This document shows, piece by piece, positions 44,127-52,693 of a DNA stretch of 56,198 bases. The notes under the pieces are model-generated. The model saw only the letters and a list, made by a program, of their open reading frames with translations, ran no database searches and was not told the DNA's origin. This stretch comes from Cellulomonas uda (GTDB lineage Bacteria > Actinomycetota > Actinomycetes > Actinomycetales > Cellulomonadaceae). How positions within the stretch are numbered: the stretch's first letter is position 1; every line of letters begins with the position of its first letter. The position numbers were made by a program, and so were the translations under genes. The stretch covers positions 1 through 56,198 of the forward strand of contig NZ_BJLP01000024.1 of the NCBI RefSeq assembly GCF_006538705.1, read 5' to 3'.

Positions 44127-44471
44127 CTACGTCGCAGGACGCTCCTGCGCGGCGGCCTCGTCGTCGCGGCGCACGGCGGGTGCCGTCGGCTCGTCGTAGC
44201 CGAGCCGCCCACGCCGGACGACGAGCACGCCGAGGACGACGGACAGCACGATCACGACGAACGTCTGGCGGTCCTGGCGGGCGTCCTGGCACGCGGCGTC
44301 CCGGTCGGACACCGGGCTGCCGTCGACGTGCACGGTGTCGGCGAGCTCGAACCCGATCGACCGGCAGTCCACCCGCTCGCCGCCCTCCGTGCGGAAGCCG
44401 GGCGGCGTGAGCAGCAGGAACCCGAGCACGCCGAGGACCACGAGGGTCCAGCCCCACTGACGCCACGTCAT
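44127..44471 (-). CDS. Small two-pass membrane protein
   Basis: 114 residues from ATG 44471 (AGGGAG five bases upstream; GTG 44477 also in frame). Helices at about 7-24 and 69-87 flank an external loop with two cysteines (DCRSIGF and AACQDA) that could form a disulphide. A Glu/Ala/Arg cytoplasmic tail follows. No family recognised. It converges with disA. Confidence 0.72.
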   Translation of the reverse strand: MTWRQWGWTLVVLGVLGFLLLTPPGFRTEGGERVDCRSIGFELADTVHVDGSPVSDRDAACQDARQDRQTFVVIVLSVVLGVLVVRRGRLGYDEPTAPAVRRDDEAAAQERPAT

Positions 44472-44586
44472 GCGCACTCCCTGTCACGATCCGGTCCGTC
44501 GGACGCTTCGGACCCCCTGGGCGATCCGGGCGAGCCGTACCGTACCGGACCCCGGGCACCCGACGCGGGGCTCGGACCCGACGGCA

Positions 44587-45240
44587 TCACCGCAGGTCGA
44601 AGACCGCCTTGGCGACGACCTCGTCGTCGATCAGCAGGCGTGCGGTGTACGTGCCGGGGCGCGGGGCGGGCTGGCCGGCGGTGCAGCCCTTGACGGACCG
44701 CACGCGCGGCCAGCGGTAGGTCTCCTTGCTCGGCTCGTCGGGCCCGAGCAGCAGCGGACGGCTCTCGGCGTCGCGCCCGCAGTGCCAGGACGCCCACACC
44801 GTGTCGTCGCCCGAGACGACGCTCACGCGACGCATGCCGTCACCCGCGTCGACGAGGCACGGCTCGTCGCCGGTGTTGGTGTAGGTGATGCGGAACGACG
44901 GCCGCTCCGTGCCCTCGTAGGCGGTCTTGGTGGCGTCGAACCCGACGTCGAGGTCGGCGACGCGGCAGACCGGGACGCCGGCGGCGCGCGCGGCGGCCTC
45001 GACGGGCGAGAGCGTGGGCGCGGCGTCGGGGGTGGTCGCGGCGGCCTTCGGGGTGCGCGTGGTCGGCGCGGCGGGCGTGCCGTCGTCGGGGCGCGTCACG
45101 GCCCGCACGACGAGCACGGCGGCGACGACGAGCACGGCGACGACCGCGAGCGCGACCAGCCGCCGCACGACGTACACCCGGCGGGGCAGCACGGGCCGCG
45201 GCCCTCCGGCCCGTGGGCGTCCCGCTCTCGGCTCCGCCAC
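44587..45240 (-). CDS. Single-pass membrane protein with external beta-rich domain
   Basis: 217 residues from GTG 45240, with GAAGGGG six bases upstream. A basic Pro/Arg N-terminus precedes one helix (about 26-46) and a Thr/Ala/Pro linker. The external domain has four cysteines (PVCRVAD, EPCLVDA, SWHCGRD, VKGCTAG). The beta-rich pattern (PSFRITYTNTGDEPC) recalls domains that adopt Ig-like folds. Function unknown. Divergent from mutY across an intergenic 12-bp repeat array. Confidence 0.78.
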   Translation of the reverse strand: MAEPRAGRPRAGGPRPVLPRRVYVVRRLVALAVVAVLVVAAVLVVRAVTRPDDGTPAAPTTRTPKAAATTPDAAPTLSPVEAAARAAGVPVCRVADLDVGFDATKTAYEGTERPSFRITYTNTGDEPCLVDAGDGMRRVSVVSGDDTVWASWHCGRDAESRPLLLGPDEPSKETYRWPRVRSVKGCTAGQPAPRPGTYTARLLIDDEVVAKAVFDLR

Positions 45241-45248
45241 GTGCGCCC

Positions 45249-45344
45249 CTTCCCGTCGTCCTGCCCGTCGCACTGCCCGTCGGACTGCCCGTCGGACTGC
45301 CCGTCGACCTGTCCGTCGACCTGTCCGTCGACATCCCCGTCGTC
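45249..45344. repeat. Eight 12-bp tandem repeats in a divergent promoter region
   Basis: Contiguous 12-mers of the type CTGCCCGTCGGA, degenerating at the ends. They start nine bases upstream of the membrane-protein start and end 98 bases before mutY. Unlike the other short arrays in this window, this one is not inside a called gene. Confidence 0.9.
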
Positions 45345-45441
45345 GGTGTCCGACGACGTCGGCGCCCACGGTACGAGCCGCGCCGGGGTGCACGCGCGCT
45401 GCGCGGTCCGGCGCGCCGCCGATCGTTGGCAGGATGCGGGG

Positions 45442-46386
45442 GTGAGCCTCGTCCCGCCCGCCTCCGGGCCCGCACCGGCACCCGCACCGGCGCCGGCACC
45501 GGTCGACCTCGTCGGGCCGGTCGTGGACTGGTTCGACGAGCACGCGCGGGACCTGCCGTGGCGCGCGCCGGACCGCACGCCGTGGGGTGTGCTGGTCAGC
45601 GAGGTCATGCTGCAGCAGACGCCCGTGGTGCGGGTGGAGCCGGCGTGGCGCGCGTGGCTGGGGCGGTGGCCGACGCCCGCGGACCTGGCGGCGGCGCCGA
45701 CGGCGGACGTGCTGCGTGCGTGGGACCGGCTCGGGTACCCGCGCCGGGCGCTGCGCCTGCAGGAGTGCGCGCGGGTGCTCGTGGAGCGGCACGGCGGGCG
45801 GGTCCCGGACGACGAGGACGCGCTGCTGGCGCTGCCGGGGGTCGGTGCGTACACGGCGGCGGCGGTGCGCGCGTTCGCGTTCGGGCGGCGCGCGGTGGTG
45901 CTCGACACGAACGTGCGACGGGTCCTGGCGCGGGCGGTGGACGGTGAGGCGCTGCCGGCGCCGACGCAGACGCGCGCGGAGGTGGAGCGGGCGCGGGCGC
46001 TGGTCCCGGCGCAGGACGCGACCGCGGCGCGGTGGGCGGCGGCGAGCATGGAGCTCGGGGCGCTGGTGTGCACGGCGCGCTCGCCGCGCTGCGGGCAGTG
46101 CCCGCTCGTCTCGTCGTGCGCGTGGGTGGCGGCGGGGCGGCCGGGCGACGTGCACGCGCACCGGCGGCGCACGCAGGCGTGGCACGGCACGGACCGTCAG
46201 GTCCGCGGCCGGGTGATGGCGCTGCTGCGCGGGTCCCCCGTGCCGGTGCCGCGGCACGTGCTCGACGAGGCGTGGCCGGCGACGCCGCAGCGGGCCCGTG
46301 CGCTCGCGGGGCTGCTGGCGGACGGCCTCGTCGTGGAGGTGGCGGCGGGCGCGGACGAGGCGCCGGCGTACGCGCTGCCGGGCTGA
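45442..46386 (+). CDS. mutY: A/G-specific adenine glycosylase (MutY), short form
   Basis: 314 residues from GTG 45442, after a CAGGAT-type hexamer. HhH-GPD fold: MLQQTPVVRVEPAW, the HhH LPGVGAYTAAAV, and catalytic Asp in VVLDTNVRRV. Iron-sulphur cluster C-x6-C-x2-C-x5-C (CTARSPRCGQCPLVSSC). It removes adenine mispaired with 8-oxoguanine. The C-terminal NUDIX-like domain of E. coli MutY is missing and replaced by a short winged-type tail, as in many actinobacterial MutY proteins. Confidence 0.92.
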   Translation: MSLVPPASGPAPAPAPAPAPVDLVGPVVDWFDEHARDLPWRAPDRTPWGVLVSEVMLQQTPVVRVEPAWRAWLGRWPTPADLAAAPTADVLRAWDRLGYPRRALRLQECARVLVERHGGRVPDDEDALLALPGVGAYTAAAVRAFAFGRRAVVLDTNVRRVLARAVDGEALPAPTQTRAEVERARALVPAQDATAARWAAASMELGALVCTARSPRCGQCPLVSSCAWVAAGRPGDVHAHRRRTQAWHGTDRQVRGRVMALLRGSPVPVPRHVLDEAWPATPQRARALAGLLADGLVVEVAAGADEAPAYALPG

Positions 46387-46396
46387 CGCGTGGGGG

Positions 46397-46918
46397 TCAG
46401 AGCTCGACGAGCATGCGCGTGTTCCCCAGGGTGTTGGGCTTGACCCGCGCGAGGTCGAGGAACTCGGCGACGCCGTCGTCGTGCGAGCGAAGCAGCTCGG
46501 CGTAGACCTCCGCGTCGACCGCCTGGCCCTCGATGGCGTGGAACCCGTGCTGGGTGAAGAACTCGACCTCGAACGTGAGGCAGAACAGGTGCCGCAGCCC
46601 GAGCGCGCGGGCGCGGTCCATGAGCGCGGTGAGCAGCGCGTGCCCGACGCGTCGGCCGCGGAAGGACCGGTCGACCGCGAGCGTGCGGACCTCGGCGAGG
46701 TGCTCCCACATGACGTGCAGCGCGCCGCACCCGACGACCTGCCCGGCGGTCGCGTCCTCGTCGGACTCCGCGACGAGGAACTCCTGCACGGACTCGTAGT
46801 AGCCGACCCACTCCTTGGCCAGCAGGATGCGCTCCTGCGCGTAGGGCTGGACGAGCCCCCGGATCGCGCGCACGTCGGCGGGCAGTGCTGGACGGACGTG
46901 CACGGGCGCTGCGGTCAC
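46397..46918 (-). CDS. argA: Amino-acid N-acetyltransferase (ArgA-like GNAT)
   Basis: 173 residues from GTG 46918. It matches from memory the mycobacterial ArgA type: GCGALHVMWEHLAEVRTLAVD, acetyl-CoA site FRGRRVGHALL, and conserved C-terminal VAEFLDLARVKPNTLGNTRM. It probably acetylates glutamate for arginine synthesis. TAGGTT lies six bases before the start. It converges with mutY, ten bases apart. Confidence 0.88.
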   Translation of the reverse strand: MTAAPVHVRPALPADVRAIRGLVQPYAQERILLAKEWVGYYESVQEFLVAESDEDATAGQVVGCGALHVMWEHLAEVRTLAVDRSFRGRRVGHALLTALMDRARALGLRHLFCLTFEVEFFTQHGFHAIEGQAVDAEVYAELLRSHDDGVAEFLDLARVKPNTLGNTRMLVEL

Positions 46919-46924
46919 GGGTCC

Positions 46925-46930
46925 AACCTA
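46925..46930 (-). promoter_or_regulatory. Leaderless -10 element TAGGTT (argA)
   Basis: TAGGTT, six bases, then GTG 46918. Confidence 0.55.
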
Positions 46931-46977
46931 GGTGCCGCCCGTGCCGGTGCGGTGCGGGTGTCCGGTTCCGCGCGTCG

Positions 46978-47967
46978 TCAGCCGCGCGTGCGGGTGCGGC
47001 GCACGGGGGCGGGCTCGGCGGCGTCGAGCAGGCCGACGGCGGTCGTCTCGTCGACGACGAGGTCGGTCACGACGCCCGCGCGCAGGGCTGCGAGCAGCGG
47101 CGCGACCTTGTTGTCGCCGGCGACGATGCACACGCGCCGCGGGAGGCGCTGGAGCTCGGTGGGGGTGGGTCCGGTGGCGCGGGCGTTGAGCGGGACGTCC
47201 TCCCAGGACCCGTCGGCGCGCAGGAAGACGGTGCACACGTCGCCGACGACGCCTTCGTCGTGCAGGACGCGCACGTCCGCGTCGTCGAGGTACCCGGCGG
47301 AGTACACGTGGGAGGGCACGGCGCCGGCGACGGCCCCGACGGAGAACACCGCGATGTCCGCACGTCGTTGCATGTCGAGCACGCGCCGCACGGAGCGTTC
47401 GCGCCACATGGCGGCCTTGGTGTCGGAGAAGTCGAAGAACGCGGGGACCGAGAAATGGTGCACGGCGGCCGCGAACGCGGTGCCGAACGACGAGATGAGG
47501 TCGCTGGCGTAGTCGACGCCGGACGTGCGCATGTTCGCGGCGCCGTTGAGCTGCACCACGGCGGACCCGCGGGTGGGTTTGGGCACGAGGTAGCGGGACA
47601 CGGACGCGAGGGTGGTCCCCCAGGCGACGCCGAGGACCATGTCGGAGTCGAACCACGAGGTCAGGAGCTTGGCGGCGGTCATGGACACCTGGTCGAGCCG
47701 CTCGATGTGGGACGACGAGTCGGGGACGGGGACGACGTAGGCGTCGATGCCGAACGCGGCGGACAGCGACCGGCCGAGGCCGGGGGCGCGTGTGCTCGCC
47801 GGGCGCAGGGTGATCTCGACGAGGCCGGTCTCCCGCGCGCGCTTGATGAGCCGGGACACCGTGGACCGGGAGGTGCCCAGGTGCCGCGCGATGACCTCCA
47901 TCTTCAGGTCCTGGAGGTAGTACATCGACGCGGCGCGCAGCACGTCCTGCTCGCGGTCCAGCTCCAT
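46978..47967 (-). CDS. SorC/DeoR-type sugar-binding transcriptional regulator
   Basis: 329 residues from ATG 47967. N-terminal HTH (MEVIARHLGTSRSTVSRLIK, about 23-42) and a C-terminal sugar-phosphate-binding domain (VLGVAWGTTLASV, VCIVAGDNKVAPLLAALRAG). Divergent from glpD-glpF-glpK, so it probably controls glycerol use in response to a phosphorylated sugar or glycerol-3-phosphate. The intergenic region holds a GTGCAC dyad. Confidence 0.92.
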   Translation of the reverse strand: MELDREQDVLRAASMYYLQDLKMEVIARHLGTSRSTVSRLIKRARETGLVEITLRPASTRAPGLGRSLSAAFGIDAYVVPVPDSSSHIERLDQVSMTAAKLLTSWFDSDMVLGVAWGTTLASVSRYLVPKPTRGSAVVQLNGAANMRTSGVDYASDLISSFGTAFAAAVHHFSVPAFFDFSDTKAAMWRERSVRRVLDMQRRADIAVFSVGAVAGAVPSHVYSAGYLDDADVRVLHDEGVVGDVCTVFLRADGSWEDVPLNARATGPTPTELQRLPRRVCIVAGDNKVAPLLAALRAGVVTDLVVDETTAVGLLDAAEPAPVRRTRTRG

Positions 47968-48000
47968 CGCTCCCCCTCACGACGGCGGGCGCGGCCCGGG

Positions 48001-48016
48001 GTGCACGTATGTGCAC
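48001..48016. promoter_or_regulatory. Candidate operator GTGCAC-GTAT-GTGCAC
   Basis: Two perfect GTGCAC palindromes separated by four bases lie between the regulator and glpD, 34 bases upstream of the regulator start. TTGCGC at 48022-48027 with a GACCAT-like hexamer 18 bases on may be the glpD promoter. Confidence 0.55.
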
Positions 48017-48115
48017 TCCGGTTGCGCATTCGTTCCGGTCGTGATGACCATAGCGAGCGCCGCCGGATCGGGCGACAGGGACGACGACGGACGAGCACCA
48101 CCAGGAGGACGTGCG

Positions 48116-49861
48116 ATGAGGACCGCTGCACTGACGGCCCAGGCACGGCAGGACGCGCTGACGAGGTTGCGCGAGTCCGCGCGGCAGGGCGACGAGCTCG
48201 ACGTCCTCGTCGTCGGCGGCGGCGTCACGGGCGCGGGCATCGCGCTCGACGCGGTGACCCGCGGGCTGTCCACCGCGCTCGTCGAGGCGCAGGACTGGGC
48301 GAGCGGCACGTCGAGCCGCTCGAGCAAGCTGGTGCACGGCGGCCTGCGCTACCTGCAGATGCTCGACTTCCACCTGGTGCGCGAGGCGCTCACCGAGCGC
48401 GACCTGCTGATCCAGCGGATCGCGCCGCACCTGGTCAAGCCGGTCTCGTTCCTGTACCCGCTGGAGAACCGGGTGTGGGAGCGCGCGTACGTCGGTGCGG
48501 GCGTCGCGCTGTACGACACGCTCGCCACCGTCTCGGGATCGCGCCGCGCGATGCCGATCCACCGGCACCTGACGCGCAAGGGCATGGAGCGCCTGTTCCC
48601 CGACCTGCGCCACGACGCGGCGATCGGCGCGGTCCGGTACTGGGACGCGAGCGTGGACGACGCCCGCCTGGTCTCGACGCTGGTCCGCACGGCCGTGAGC
48701 TACGGCGCGCACGCCGCGAGCCGCACGCAGATCCTCGACCTGCAGACGACGACGGGCGGCGCGGTCACGGGCGCGGTCGTCGAGGACCTCGAGACGGGCG
48801 AGCGCATCGACGTGCGCGCCCGCCACGTCATCAACGCGACGGGCGTGTGGACCGAGCAGACGGAGTCGCTCGCCGGCTCCGAGGGCGGCCTGCGCGTGCT
48901 GGCGTCGAAGGGCATCCACATCGTCGTGCCGCGCTCGCGGATCGCGGGCGACACGGGCCTGATCCTGCAGACCGAGAAGTCGGTCCTGTTCATCATCCCG
49001 TGGTCGCGGTACTGGGTGATCGGCACGACCGACACCCCGTGGGAGCAGGAGCTCACGCACCCGGTCGCGACGAGCGCCGACATCGACTACGTCATCGAGC
49101 ACGCGAACGCCGTGCTCGCCCGGCCGCTCACGCGCGACGACGTGATCGGCACGTGGGCCGGCCTGCGGCCGCTGCTGCAGCCCGGCACCAAGGAGGGCAC
49201 GTCGTCGGCCAAGGTGTCGCGCGAGCACACCGTGGCCTCCCCCACGCCGGGCCTGACGGTCATCGCGGGCGGCAAGCTCACGACGTACCGCGTCATGGCG
49301 AAGGACGCCGTGGACTTCGCGATCGGCTCGCGCGCGACGACCTTGCCGTCGCTCACGCACGACCTGCCGCTCGTGGGCGCGGAGGGCCTGCCGGTCGTCC
49401 AGCGCCAGTCGCGTGCGATCGCCCGGCGGTACGGCTGGGACCGCCCGCGCATGGACCACCTGCTGCACCGGTACGGCTCGCTGCTGGGCGAGCTGACGGA
49501 CCTGTGCGACGAGCGCCCCGAGCTCGCCCAGCCGCTCACGCACGCACCCGCGTACATCGGCGCGGAGGTCGTGTACGCCGCGAGCCACGAGGGCGCGCTG
49601 CACCTCGACGACGTACTCATGCACCGCACGCGCCTCAACTACGAGCAGGCGGACAAGGGGGTGAGCGCGCTCGAGGAGATCGCCGCGCTCGTCGCGCCGG
49701 TGCTCGGCTGGGACGACGCGACGACGCGCCGCGAGGTCGAGGCGTACCGCGCGCGCGCCGAGGCCGAGGACGCCGCGGCGCAGGAGCCCGACGACGCGTC
49801 GGCGGAGAAGGTGCGCCTGCGCGCGCTGGACCTGGCCCCGATGCGACCGCTGGAGTCCTGA
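48116..49861 (+). CDS. glpD: Glycerol-3-phosphate dehydrogenase
   Basis: 581 residues from ATG 48116, with AGGAGG upstream. FAD-binding LDVLVVGGGVTGAGIALDAV (about 28-47), SRSSKLVHGGLRYL, GTTDTPW and the GGKLTTYRVMA motif are diagnostic of aerobic GlpD. A C-terminal helical domain follows. It oxidises glycerol-3-phosphate to dihydroxyacetone phosphate at the membrane. First gene of the glp operon, 79 bases before glpF. Confidence 0.96.
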   Translation: MRTAALTAQARQDALTRLRESARQGDELDVLVVGGGVTGAGIALDAVTRGLSTALVEAQDWASGTSSRSSKLVHGGLRYLQMLDFHLVREALTERDLLIQRIAPHLVKPVSFLYPLENRVWERAYVGAGVALYDTLATVSGSRRAMPIHRHLTRKGMERLFPDLRHDAAIGAVRYWDASVDDARLVSTLVRTAVSYGAHAASRTQILDLQTTTGGAVTGAVVEDLETGERIDVRARHVINATGVWTEQTESLAGSEGGLRVLASKGIHIVVPRSRIAGDTGLILQTEKSVLFIIPWSRYWVIGTTDTPWEQELTHPVATSADIDYVIEHANAVLARPLTRDDVIGTWAGLRPLLQPGTKEGTSSAKVSREHTVASPTPGLTVIAGGKLTTYRVMAKDAVDFAIGSRATTLPSLTHDLPLVGAEGLPVVQRQSRAIARRYGWDRPRMDHLLHRYGSLLGELTDLCDERPELAQPLTHAPAYIGAEVVYAASHEGALHLDDVLMHRTRLNYEQADKGVSALEEIAALVAPVLGWDDATTRREVEAYRARAEAEDAAAQEPDDASAEKVRLRALDLAPMRPLES

Positions 49862-49940
49862 GCCCCACCCCCCGAACGCCCGCGCCCCCCGGCGCGGGAG
49901 CACGTGACAACGAAGTCCCGTCTCCGAGAAGTGAGGACCC

Positions 49941-50687
49941 ATGGACGTCTCGCTCATGCAAGTGTTCGTCTCCGAGGTCGCCGGCACGACCCTGCTGCTC
50001 CTGCTCGGTGCGGGGGTCGTCGCCAACGTGATCCTCCCGGGCACCAAAGGCTTCGGGGGCGGCTGGCTGCTCATCAACTTCGGATGGGGCCTCGCCGTCT
50101 TCGCCGGTGTGTACGCGGCGTACCTGTCCGGCGCGCACCTGAACTTCGCGGTGACGATCGGTCTGCTGGCCAACGGCGCCGACGAGTACGCGCCCGGGGT
50201 CGCCGTCACGGCGGCGTCCACGTTCGTGTACCTCGCGGCGGAGATGCTCGGCGCGTTCCTCGGTGCCGTGCTCGCGTTCCTCGCGTACAAGAAGCACTTC
50301 GACGAGGAGGCGGACCCGGGCACCAAGCTCGCGGTGTTCTCCACGGGCCCGGCCGTGCGCAGCTACGGCTGGAACTTCGTGACCGAGGCGATCGGCACGT
50401 TCGTGCTCGTCTACGTCATCCTCATGTTCGCCAAGAACCCGGCGAACCTCGGCCCGCTCCCGGTCGCGCTGCTCGTCGTCGGGATCGGTGCGAGCCTCGG
50501 TGGCCCCACGGGCTACGCGATCAACCCGAACCGTGACCTCGGCCCGCGCATCGCGCACGCGCTGCTGCCCATCAAGGGCAAGGGCTCGAGCGACTGGGGG
50601 TACGCGTGGGTCCCGGTCCTCGGCCCGATCGTCGGCGGTGCGATCGCCGGCCTGCTCGCGCAGTGGACGCTCGACTACCTGGGCTGA
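49941..50687 (+). CDS. glpF: Glycerol facilitator / aquaporin (MIP family) with altered NPA motifs
   Basis: 248 residues from ATG 49941. Six hydrophobic helices with the two re-entrant loops of MIP channels. The loops read GAHLNFAVT and GYAINPNRDLGPR. The canonical NPA is therefore NFA in the first loop and NPN in the second, which may change pore size or selectivity. The position between glpD and glpK makes glycerol the likely cargo. The second loop keeps the Arg of the selectivity filter. It is 47 bases before glpK. Confidence 0.93.
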   Translation: MDVSLMQVFVSEVAGTTLLLLLGAGVVANVILPGTKGFGGGWLLINFGWGLAVFAGVYAAYLSGAHLNFAVTIGLLANGADEYAPGVAVTAASTFVYLAAEMLGAFLGAVLAFLAYKKHFDEEADPGTKLAVFSTGPAVRSYGWNFVTEAIGTFVLVYVILMFAKNPANLGPLPVALLVVGIGASLGGPTGYAINPNRDLGPRIAHALLPIKGKGSSDWGYAWVPVLGPIVGGAIAGLLAQWTLDYLG

Positions 50688-50734
50688 CCGCGCACGTCAC
50701 CCATCCCCCACTCACGACGAGGTGAAGGAAGCTG

Positions 50735-52258
50735 ATGTCTGACACGAAGTACGTCATGGCGATCGACCAGGGCACGACGAGCACGCGCGCGATCATCTTC
50801 GACCACAAGGCGCGGATCATCGCGACCGGGCAGAAGGAGCACGAGCAGATCTTCCCGAGGGCGGGCTGGGTCGAGCACGACGCGACCGAGATCTGGGTCA
50901 ACACCCGCGAGGTCGTCGGGCAGGCGCTCGGCCGGGCGAGCCTGCAGAACTCCGACATCGAGGCCGTCGGCATCACCAACCAGCGCGAGACCGCGGTCGT
51001 CTGGGACAAGCGCACGGGTGAGCCGGTCCACCACGCGATCGTCTGGCAGGACACGCGCACGCAGAAGATCTGCGACGAGCTCGGCGCTCTGGGGGGCGGC
51101 GCGGAGCGGTACAAGGACCGGGTGGGGCTGCCGCTGGCGACCTACTTCTCGGGCCCGAAGATCCGCTGGATCCTCGACAACGTCGAGGGTGCGCGCGAGA
51201 AGGCCGAGGCGGGCCACCTGGCGTTCGGCAACACCGACTCGTGGGTGCTGTGGAACATGACGGGCGGGCCGGACGGCGGCGTGCACGTCACCGACGTGAC
51301 GAACGCGTCGCGGACCATGCTCATGAACCTCGACTCGCTCACCTGGAACGAGGAGATCGCGGGCGAGATGGGCATCCCGATGTCCATGCTGCCCGAGATC
51401 CGCTCGTCGTCCGAGGTCTACGGCGAGGGCCGCGCGAAGGGCCTGCTCGCGGGCGTGCCGATCGCCGGCATCCTCGGTGACCAGCAGGCCGCGACGTTCG
51501 GGCAGGCGTGCTTCGAGGTCGGGCACGCGAAGAACACGTACGGCACCGGCAACTTCATACTCATCAACACCGGGACCGAGATCGTGCCGAGCAAGAACGG
51601 CCTGCTCACCACGGTCTGCTACAAGATCGGCGGCGCGGACGCGGTGTACGCGCTCGAGGGCTCGATCGCCGTCACCGGGTCCCTGGTCCAGTGGCTGCGC
51701 GACAACCTCGGGATCATCTCGTCGGCGCCCGAGATCGAGCAGCTCGCGGCGAGCGTCGAGGACAACGGCGGCGCGTACTTCGTGCCCGCGTTCTCAGGGC
51801 TGTTCGCGCCGTACTGGCGGTCCGACGCTCGCGGTGCGCTCGTCGGGCTCACGCGGTTCGTCAACAAGGGGCACATCGCGCGCGCGGCCCTCGAGGCCAC
51901 GGCGTTCCAGACGCGCGAGGTCCTGGACGCCATGAACGCCGACTCGGGCGTGGACCTCACCGAGCTCAAGGTCGACGGCGGCATGATCGCCAACGAGGCG
52001 CTCATGCAGTTCCAGGCCGACATCCTCGGCGTGGACGTGGTGCGGCCGAAGATCGCCGAGACGACCGCGCTGGGCGCCGCGTACGCGGCGGGCATCGCGG
52101 TCGGCTACTGGAGCGGCGAGCAGGACGTCATCGACAACTGGGCCGAGGACAAGCGCTGGACCCCGCAGATGGACACCGCCGAGCGCGACCGGCAGTACCG
52201 GCTGTGGAAGAAGGCCGTGACGCGGACCTTCGACTGGGTCGACGACGACGTGCGGTAG
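50735..52258 (+). CDS. glpK: Glycerol kinase
   Basis: 507 residues from ATG 50735, with AAGGAAG upstream. FGGY-family motifs: [18 protein letters not shown] at the N-terminus, [25 protein letters not shown], and [19 protein letters not shown] in the C-terminal half. It phosphorylates glycerol to glycerol-3-phosphate, trapping it in the cell. Last gene of the glp operon; a hairpin terminator follows. Confidence 0.97.
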   Translation: MSDTKYVMAIDQGTTSTRAIIFDHKARIIATGQKEHEQIFPRAGWVEHDATEIWVNTREVVGQALGRASLQNSDIEAVGITNQRETAVVWDKRTGEPVHHAIVWQDTRTQKICDELGALGGGAERYKDRVGLPLATYFSGPKIRWILDNVEGAREKAEAGHLAFGNTDSWVLWNMTGGPDGGVHVTDVTNASRTMLMNLDSLTWNEEIAGEMGIPMSMLPEIRSSSEVYGEGRAKGLLAGVPIAGILGDQQAATFGQACFEVGHAKNTYGTGNFILINTGTEIVPSKNGLLTTVCYKIGGADAVYALEGSIAVTGSLVQWLRDNLGIISSAPEIEQLAASVEDNGGAYFVPAFSGLFAPYWRSDARGALVGLTRFVNKGHIARAALEATAFQTREVLDAMNADSGVDLTELKVDGGMIANEALMQFQADILGVDVVRPKIAETTALGAAYAAGIAVGYWSGEQDVIDNWAEDKRWTPQMDTAERDRQYRLWKKAVTRTFDWVDDDVR

Positions 52259-52278
52259 TCCCGCTCGAGGGGCAGGCA

Positions 52279-52311
52279 GGAGGGCCGGGACGGGCGTCGT
52301 CCCGGCCCTCC
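52279..52311 (+). terminator. Terminator of the glp operon
   Basis: 14-bp perfect arms (52279-52292, 52298-52311) with a five-base loop. Confidence 0.9.
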
Positions 52312-52352
52312 GTCATGTCCCGCGCGTCCACTCCTCGAAATGAGACAGCCAC

Positions 52353-52547
52353 GTGAGCGTCGCGGCGGGCGTGCTCGTGGCGCTCGAGGACGCAGCCGCC
52401 GCCCCCTCGCCGGTCCCGACCACCACCCCGACCCCGGCGCTCGCCGTCACGGGCACCTCGGCCGGACGGGTCCTGACGCTCGGCGCGGGCCTGCTCCTGG
52501 TGGGCGGCCTCGTCGTGGCGCTCGCCTCGCGGCGTCGGCGGGTCTGA
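52353..52547 (+). CDS. Very small LAXTG sortase-type anchor protein
   Basis: 64 residues from GTG 52353; an in-frame TGA lies just upstream, so it cannot be longer. A Pro/Thr-rich middle leads to LAVTG (about 30-34), then a hydrophobic helix (LTLGAGLLLVGGLVVALA) and RRRR. This is the sorting signal of class E sortase substrates. The N-terminus is only weakly hydrophobic and not a convincing signal peptide, so the gene may be the surviving 3' end of a larger surface protein. No sortase gene is seen here. Confidence 0.55.
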   Translation: MSVAAGVLVALEDAAAAPSPVPTTTPTPALAVTGTSAGRVLTLGAGLLLVGGLVVALASRRRRV

Positions 52548-52554
52548 CCACGCG

Positions 52555-52595
52555 GACGAAGGCCGCCCCGGTTCCTCCCCGGGGCGGCCTTCGTC
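52555..52595 (+). terminator. Strong hairpin terminator
   Basis: 17-bp perfect arms (52555-52571, 52579-52595) with a seven-base loop, directly after the LAXTG gene. Confidence 0.92.
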
Positions 52596-52693
52596 ATCTC
52601 ACCCGGTCGAGCCCGGGTTACGGGCCCACGAGGTTCCGCCGCGCACTACGGTCGGCGCAGGCGGACGTGCCGCCGGCGGTCACGGAGGTCATG

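Noticed and set aside
44470..44590. Possible additional gene or terminator between the two small membrane genes
   Set aside because: Only weak pairings and no open frame with a start signal.
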